A DNA stretch of 64,000 nt from an uncultured Collinsella sp. (lineage in GTDB: Bacteria > Actinomycetota > Coriobacteriia > Coriobacteriales > Coriobacteriaceae): contig CAAEEB010000070.1 in assembly GCA_900754745.1 (NCBI GenBank), forward strand, positions 1-64,000. Reading direction: 5' to 3'. Below, one piece after another: positions 59,195-64,000 of the stretch (within the stretch, counting starts at the first letter, position 1; every line of letters starts with the position of its first letter). The notes below the pieces were generated by a model, which saw only the letters and a list, made by a program, of their open reading frames with translations, was not told the origin of the DNA and searched no databases. A program made the position numbers and the translations under genes.

Positions 59195-61195
59195 GTGTCC
59201 AGATCAACAAGGCAATGCTGCGTTTCGGCTAATAAGAACGATGGCTTTTTGCGTGTGGCGGCGGCGTCGCCGCAGATTCGCGTTGCCGATGTCGAGGGCA
59301 ATGCCGAGGTTGCGCTGGCGGCTGTTCGCGATGCTGCCGAGCGTGGCGTTCGTGCGTTGGTGTTGCCCGAGCTTAATCTGACCGGCTATACCGCGGCCGA
59401 TCTGTTCCATAACCGCACACTGCTGCATGCCTGCGAGGCTGCTCTGGTGCATATCCTCGACGAGACTCGTGAGCTGCCGATTGTCTTTACCATTGGTCTT
59501 CCCGTTGCGGTTGCCGAGAATATCTACAACTGCGCCGCCGTGTGCTGCGCGGGCGAGCTTTTGGGCCTCACGGCCAAGAAGTATTTGCCCAACTATGGCG
59601 AGTTCTATGAGCGCCGTTGGTTCGCTCCGGCGCCCGCGGATCCCGTGTGGGTTGAATTTGCCGGTCAGGGTCCGGTTCCGCTGGGTTCGGGGCTTGTCTA
59701 CCGTTGCTGTGATGAGGGCGCCGAGGACCTGGTGCTGGGCGTTGAGGTCTGTGAGGACCTGTGGGTGCCGGCGCCCCCTTCGACCGAGATGGCGCTTGCC
59801 GGTGCGACGGTGATTCTCAACCCGTCGGCCTCTGACGAAATCATCGGTAAGGCAGATTACCGCCGCAGCCTTATCTCTAACCAAAGCGCGCGCCTGTACT
59901 GCGCTTATGCCTACGCGGACGCGAGTGAGGGCGAGTCCACGACCGACATGGTCTTTGCGGGGGAGAACCTCGTCTACGAAAACGGCTCCAAGCTCGCCGC
60001 GACTAAACTGCTTACCTGCGATATGGCCGTTGCCGACGTTGATCTTGACCGCCTGGTTGCCGAGCGCCGTCGCTCGACGACGTGGACGCGCGCGGACGAT
60101 GCGCCGGAGGCCACGATTGTTGAATTTTCGTTTGAGGACGTGCTGGCAGACGAACCTGTCCTGCGCGATGCGCTCGACATCGACCGTGTCTTCCCCCGCG
60201 CACCCTTCGTGCCTGCCGACCATGGTGACCTGGCTGAGCGCTGCGAGACCATCCTCGACCTGCAGACCGCGGGCCTCAAGACCCGTCTTGCCCATACGGG
60301 TACCAAGGCGGCTGTCATCGGTCTTTCAGGCGGCCTGGACTCCACGCTGGCACTGCTTGTGACCGTGCGTGCCTTCGATGCGCTGGGGCTGCCGCGCACG
60401 GGTATCACGGCGGTCTCCATGCCAGGTTTTGGCACGACGCATCGCACTAAGTCGAATGCCGAGTCGCTCGCTCGCGACCTAGGCGTGAGCTTCCGCGAAG
60501 TTTCGATCCATGCAGCCGTGGAGCAGCATTTTAAGGACATCGAGCACGATCCGGCCGTGCAGGACGTGACTTACGAGAACGGTCAGGCCCGCGAGCGCAC
60601 GCAGATTCTGATGGATCTGGCCAACCAGGCTGGCGGTTTTGTCATCGGCACGGGCGACCTGTCGGAGCTGGCGCTCGGCTGGGCTACCTATAACGGCGAC
60701 CACATGAGCATGTATGCCGTCAACGCGAGCGTGCCCAAGACGCTTGTGCGCCATCTGGTGCGCTATGCGGCTGATGTCTTTGGCGGGCGTATTGCCGAGG
60801 TCTTGCTCGATATCCTCGATACGCCGGTGTCCCCCGAGCTTCTGCCGCCCACGGGCGACGGCGAGATTGCGCAGAAGACCGAGGATTTGGTGGGCCCGTA
60901 CGAGCTGCACGATTACTTCCTCTACTACATGTTGCGTTTTGGCTTTGAGCCGGGCAAGATCTACCGCATGGCGCTCAAGAGCTTCGAGGGCGTCTACGAC
61001 GCCAAGACCGTCCACACGTGGCTGCGTACGTTCTACCGTCGCTTCTTTGCCCAGCAGTTTAAGCGCAGCTGCCTGCCTGATGGTCCCAAGGTGGGCTCGG
61101 TGACGCTCAGCCCGCGCGGCGATTGGCGTATGCCGAGTGACGCCAGCTCGCGTCTGTGGCTTGCGCAGATCGACGCGCTCAATCCAGTTGACTAA
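59195..61195 (+). CDS. nadE: Glutamine-dependent NAD+ synthetase
   Basis: Amidates nicotinate adenine dinucleotide to NAD+. The 666-residue protein has an N-terminal nitrilase/glutaminase domain with the Glu-Lys-Cys triad in LPELNLTGY, TAKKYLPNYGEF and GVEVCEDLWVP, and a C-terminal synthetase domain with the ATP loop GLSGGLDSTLAL. Length is normal for the glutamine-using form. Start is GTG after GAAGGGG; the first 18 residues are not conserved, so a later start is possible. Confidence 0.94.
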   Translation: MSRSTRQCCVSANKNDGFLRVAAASPQIRVADVEGNAEVALAAVRDAAERGVRALVLPELNLTGYTAADLFHNRTLLHACEAALVHILDETRELPIVFTIGLPVAVAENIYNCAAVCCAGELLGLTAKKYLPNYGEFYERRWFAPAPADPVWVEFAGQGPVPLGSGLVYRCCDEGAEDLVLGVEVCEDLWVPAPPSTEMALAGATVILNPSASDEIIGKADYRRSLISNQSARLYCAYAYADASEGESTTDMVFAGENLVYENGSKLAATKLLTCDMAVADVDLDRLVAERRRSTTWTRADDAPEATIVEFSFEDVLADEPVLRDALDIDRVFPRAPFVPADHGDLAERCETILDLQTAGLKTRLAHTGTKAAVIGLSGGLDSTLALLVTVRAFDALGLPRTGITAVSMPGFGTTHRTKSNAESLARDLGVSFREVSIHAAVEQHFKDIEHDPAVQDVTYENGQARERTQILMDLANQAGGFVIGTGDLSELALGWATYNGDHMSMYAVNASVPKTLVRHLVRYAADVFGGRIAEVLLDILDTPVSPELLPPTGDGEIAQKTEDLVGPYELHDYFLYYMLRFGFEPGKIYRMALKSFEGVYDAKTVHTWLRTFYRRFFAQQFKRSCLPDGPKVGSVTLSPRGDWRMPSDASSRLWLAQIDALNPVD

Positions 61196-61263
61196 GGTTG
61201 GCTAAATTGAACCTATACGGGGGTTGCAAGCGTTACACTTTTGCAATCTGATGGCCCGTATCG

Positions 61264-61296
61264 CGCGGTGCTCTTGTCGGAGCGCCGCGTTTTTTA
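61264..61296 (+). terminator. Terminator ahead of the aminotransferase (nadE end or attenuator)
   Basis: CGCGGTGCTC pairs with GAGCGCCGCG (one G-T), followed by six T at 61290-61295. It is only 18 bases before the next ATG. Upstream, ATACGGG (61215-61221) can pair with CCCGTAT (61256-61262) around a TTGCAA...TTGCAA segment, so an attenuator is possible. Confidence 0.75.
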
Positions 61297-61313
61297 TATC
61301 GAAAGGTGGCACC

Positions 61314-62477
61314 ATGCAGGCATCGCAGCGTCTCGACCGCTTTGGCGCGGAGGTCTTCGCCTCGCTCAACAACAAGCTTCTCGCGCTGAAGGCTCAGGGC
61401 AAGACCATTTACAACATGAGCGTGGGCACGCCCGACTTTAAGCCGTACGACCATGTGGTCGAGGCGCTCACGCAGGCAGCCCAAGATCCCGAGATGTGGA
61501 AGTATGCCCTGCGCGACCTGCCCGAACTCAAGCAAGCCGTGTGCGATTACTATGAGCGTCGCTTTGGCGTTTCGGGCATTACGCCGTCTATGGTGCAGTC
61601 GTGCAACGGCACGCAGGAGGGCGTGGGCCATTTGGGCCTGGCCCTGCTCGATCCGGGTGACACCATTCTGGTTCCCGATCCGTGCTACCCGGTCTTTGAG
61701 GCGGGTGCCAAGATCGCCGATGCCAAGCTCGAACACTATCCGCTGGTTGCCGAGCATAATTACCTGCCCTATGTGGCGGGTATCGATCCCGAGGTGGCCG
61801 ATCGTGCCAAGTATATGATCGTGTCGCTGCCCGCGAACCCGGTCGGCTCGGTGGGCACGCCCGAGGTCTACGAGGAGATTATCGCCTTTGCCCGCGAGCA
61901 TGATCTGTTGATCGTTCATGACAACGCGTACTCCGACATCGTGTTCGACGGCGAGCCGGGCGGCAGCTTCTTGCAGTATCCCGGCGCGCTCGAGGTGGGC
62001 GTGGAGTTCTTCTCGCTCTCTAAGTCGTTTAACGTCACCGGCGCGCGCATCGGCTTTTTGGTCGGCCGCGAGGACGTGATCTCTGCCTTTGCCAAGCTGC
62101 GCGGCCAGATCGACTTCGGTATGTTCTTCCCGATTCAGAAGGCCGCCATCGCGTGCCTGAACGGTCCGCGCGATGAGGTCGAGGCACAGCGTCTGAAGTA
62201 CCAGGAACGCCGCGATGCCCTGTGCGACGGTCTTGAGGGCCTGGGCTGGGAGCGTCCCAACGCGCATGGTTCTATGTTTGTGTGGGCCAAGCTTCCCGGT
62301 GGTCGCACCGATTCCATGGCGTTTTGCGAGGAGCTCATGGAGAAGGCCGGCGTTGTGGTGACGCCGGGCGCGAGCTTTGGCCCTTCGGGCGAGGGGCACG
62401 TGCGTATGGCACTGGTCCTGCCGCTCGATCAGATCGCTTTGGCTGTCGAGGCCATTCGCGAGGCGGGCCTGTATTAG
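61314..62477 (+). CDS. Class I/II PLP aminotransferase (LL-diaminopimelate aminotransferase-like)
   Basis: A 387-residue fold-type I aminotransferase: NMSVGTPDF, PVFEAGA, HDNAYSDIVFDG and the PLP lysine in SLSKSFNVTGARIGF. The closest group by eye is DapL/AspC-like enzymes; the lysine-pathway role is likely but not certain. ATG 61314 follows GAAAGGTGG. Confidence 0.88.
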   Translation: MQASQRLDRFGAEVFASLNNKLLALKAQGKTIYNMSVGTPDFKPYDHVVEALTQAAQDPEMWKYALRDLPELKQAVCDYYERRFGVSGITPSMVQSCNGTQEGVGHLGLALLDPGDTILVPDPCYPVFEAGAKIADAKLEHYPLVAEHNYLPYVAGIDPEVADRAKYMIVSLPANPVGSVGTPEVYEEIIAFAREHDLLIVHDNAYSDIVFDGEPGGSFLQYPGALEVGVEFFSLSKSFNVTGARIGFLVGREDVISAFAKLRGQIDFGMFFPIQKAAIACLNGPRDEVEAQRLKYQERRDALCDGLEGLGWERPNAHGSMFVWAKLPGGRTDSMAFCEELMEKAGVVVTPGASFGPSGEGHVRMALVLPLDQIALAVEAIREAGLY

Positions 62478-62621
62478 AAACCTATTTCGACTCGTCAATA
62501 GCTCGAAACCGATTTCGTGCAGTTATTTTACGAATTCTGCAAACAATTTCGGTAAACGGTCGATTTTTGGCTGCGAATAGGAGCATAATCAAAGTCCCGA
62601 TTGGATGTATTGGGATTACGG

Positions 62622-62651
62622 CAAGCCGCTCGGGTCGTTCCCGGGCGGCTT
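62622..62651 (+). promoter_or_regulatory. Hairpin in the ldh leader
   Basis: AAGCCGCTCGGG pairs with CCCGGGCGGCTT just before the ldh ribosome binding site. There is no T tract, so it may stabilise the message. A CATAAT -10-like element lies at 62584-62589. Confidence 0.45.
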
Positions 62652-62678
62652 GCTTGTGGAGAGAGATGGGAGTTTCTA

Positions 62679-63629
62679 ATGGTTAACGAGAAGAAGGTCG
62701 CTATTGTCGGCTGCGGTTTCGTCGGTTCGTCTTCGGCGTTCGCTCTGATGCAGAGCGGTCTGTTCTCCGAGATGGTCCTCATCGACGTGGACAAAAACCG
62801 TGCCGAGGGTGAGGCCCTGGATATCGCGCACGGCATGACGTTTGCCGAGCCGATGAAGATCTACGCCGGCGATTATTCCGATGTCGCCGACGCCGCCATG
62901 ATCGTCGTCACCGCTGGCGCTGCCCAGAAGCCCGGTGAGACCCGCCTGGACCTGGTCAACAAGAACGTAAACATCTTTAAGTCTATTATCCCCGAGATTA
63001 AGAAGTCCGGCTTCGACGGCATTCTGCTCATCGTCTCCAACCCGGTTGATGTTCTGACCTATGCTGCCATCAAGATGTCCGGCCTGCCCGAGGGCCATGT
63101 CATCGGCTCCGGTACCGTGCTCGACACCGGCCGTCTGCAGCAGATGCTTGGTGCCCACGTCGAGGTTGACCCGCGCGATGTCCAGGCCTATGTCATGGGC
63201 GAGCATGGCGACTCCGAGTTTGTCGCTTGGTCCAGCGCTCAGGTTGCCGGCGTTCCGCTGAACACCTTCTGCGAGCTTCACGGTCATCTGGAGCATGAGG
63301 CTGCCGAGAAGCGCATCGCCGAGGACGTCAAGAACTCCGCCTACACCATCATCGAGAAGAAGCACGCCACCTACTACGGCGTCGCCATGGCCGTCAAGCG
63401 CATCTGCACTGCCGTCATGCGCGATGAGCAGACCGTTCTGCCCGTTTCCTCGCTCATGGTGGGCGAGTACGGCCTGTCCGATCTTGCCATCTCCATGCCG
63501 ACCGTCGTTGGCCGCGACGGCGTTGTCTGCCGCGTCCCCGTGCCGCTGAACGATGACGAGCAGCATGAGCTTACCGCCTCCGCCAAGGCCCTCAAGGACA
63601 TCATCGACAGCGTCGACTTCTCCTGCTAA
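62679..63629 (+). CDS. ldh: L-lactate dehydrogenase
   Basis: Reduces pyruvate to L-lactate with NADH in fermentation. The 316-residue protein shows VAIVGCGFVGSSSAFALMQSG for NAD, PGETRLDLVNKN with the substrate Arg, IVSNPVDVLTY, GSGTVLDTGRLQ and the catalytic His in GEHGDSEF. In malate dehydrogenases the loop residue after QKPG differs; GETR with a Gln before the Lys supports LDH. ATG 62679 is used; the longer frame covers the hairpin. Confidence 0.95.
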   Translation: MVNEKKVAIVGCGFVGSSSAFALMQSGLFSEMVLIDVDKNRAEGEALDIAHGMTFAEPMKIYAGDYSDVADAAMIVVTAGAAQKPGETRLDLVNKNVNIFKSIIPEIKKSGFDGILLIVSNPVDVLTYAAIKMSGLPEGHVIGSGTVLDTGRLQQMLGAHVEVDPRDVQAYVMGEHGDSEFVAWSSAQVAGVPLNTFCELHGHLEHEAAEKRIAEDVKNSAYTIIEKKHATYYGVAMAVKRICTAVMRDEQTVLPVSSLMVGEYGLSDLAISMPTVVGRDGVVCRVPVPLNDDEQHELTASAKALKDIIDSVDFSC

Positions 63630-63661
63630 ATCAAGCTCGCTAGAGCGAAAAGCTACAATGA

Positions 63662-63696
63662 AGGCGTCCGAGTCCACGCGGCCCGGGCGCTTTTTT
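63662..63696 (+). terminator. Terminator of ldh
   Basis: GCGTCCG pairs with CGGGCGC (one G-T), followed by six T. Confidence 0.85.
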
Positions 63697-63743
63697 GGTG
63701 CAAAGTAACCTGACCCCAATGCACTATAGTCGATGGGAGGGCC

Positions 63744-64000
63744 ATGTCGGATTCGCCTAATTTTTTGACCTATGCCCAGACGGCGTTTGATCCGTTTGAG
63801 GAGCGGCCGTTCTGCGCGGTGGATAGCCTGGTCTTTGCGTGGTTGTCCTATTTGCGTTTGCCGGGTGATATGGCGGAGCTGACGAACTGGCAGGGCCTGG
63901 ACGTACGCGAGCTGCTGCGTGCCGAGTGCTATCGGGACATGATTGACGACTTGTGGGACCCGGAGGGGAGCAGGGCCTTGTTGGAGGCCGTGGCAGCAAG
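63744..64000 (+). CDS. DUF2974 (Mbeg1-like) protein, cut by the window edge
   Basis: The first 85 codons of an open frame that continues beyond the window. FLTYAQTAFDPFEERPF followed by VDSLVFAWLSYL matches the N-terminus of DUF2974/Mbeg1-like proteins, which contain a lipase-like alpha/beta-hydrolase fold further on. ATG follows GGGAGG. The visible part has no catalytic residues. Confidence 0.75.
   Translation, partial: MSDSPNFLTYAQTAFDPFEERPFCAVDSLVFAWLSYLRLPGDMAELTNWQGLDVRELLRAECYRDMIDDLWDPEGSRALLEAVAA

Overview
The window reads as chromosomal DNA of a gut-type anaerobic actinobacterium of the class Coriobacteriia, most like Collinsella. This is inferred from the G+C-rich codon use, strong GGAGG-type ribosome binding sites, oxygen-independent metabolism (class III ribonucleotide reductase, flavodoxin, fermentative lactate dehydrogenase, an Fe-S aldo/keto reductase) and family content such as DUF3793. 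No database search was possible, so the genus is an inference. Gene density is high and most of the window is ordinary housekeeping DNA.

Layout: a partial tRNA-Val (1-67) and a 630-base leader region precede nrdD-nrdG, which carry an NrdR-type double operator. Then come a pterin group (folE, HD hydrolase, folB), a YgjP-like metallopeptidase and an M19 dipeptidase (both minus), a SlyD-UreE-like pair, a HAD phosphatase, a Fur-family regulator, acylphosphatase, two Gfo/Idh/MocA oxidoreductases, RNase HI, a LysR regulator divergent from an O-acetylhomoserine sulfhydrylase with a Cys-containing leader peptide, secreted and membrane proteins, a PanE-like reductase, endonuclease IV, an amino-acid ABC transporter (23 kb), flavodoxin-DUF3793, and a copper-type HMA protein behind a CsoR-like operator. 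From 26 to 34 kb lie a cell-wall propeller protein, an SOS-controlled Y-family polymerase with YolD, and pgi.

Three accessory blocks stand out. (1) 33675-36543 (minus): an operon of an unknown protein, a ClpP-like protease whose catalytic Asp appears replaced, and a VirD4/TraG-like ATPase lacking its membrane part, with no other conjugation gene nearby. (2) 38750-45529: a GntR regulator, YfcC-type carrier, amidohydrolase, sugar epimerase, SIS deglycase and PfkB kinase, resembling the frl (fructoselysine) pathway but with a different transporter and an added hydrolase; a MITE-like element with perfect 30-bp inverted ends follows it. (3) 54803-59006: an AT-rich cassette with a small acidic protein, a DUF2087 protein, an MFS transporter, a cobalamin-type radical SAM protein split by one frameshift, and a 36-residue peptide gene ending Phe-Cys-His directly behind it. 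This last block is the best candidate for an undescribed system: a ribosomally made, radical-SAM-modified peptide (RiPP) with its own exporter.

The right end returns to core genes: nadE, a class I/II aminotransferase, L-lactate dehydrogenase, and the start of a DUF2974-like protein cut by the window edge. Several intergenic palindromes recur (18.9/20.1 kb, 31.0/31.7 kb, 2.9 kb, 45.6 kb), suggesting resident REP- or MITE-like repeats.
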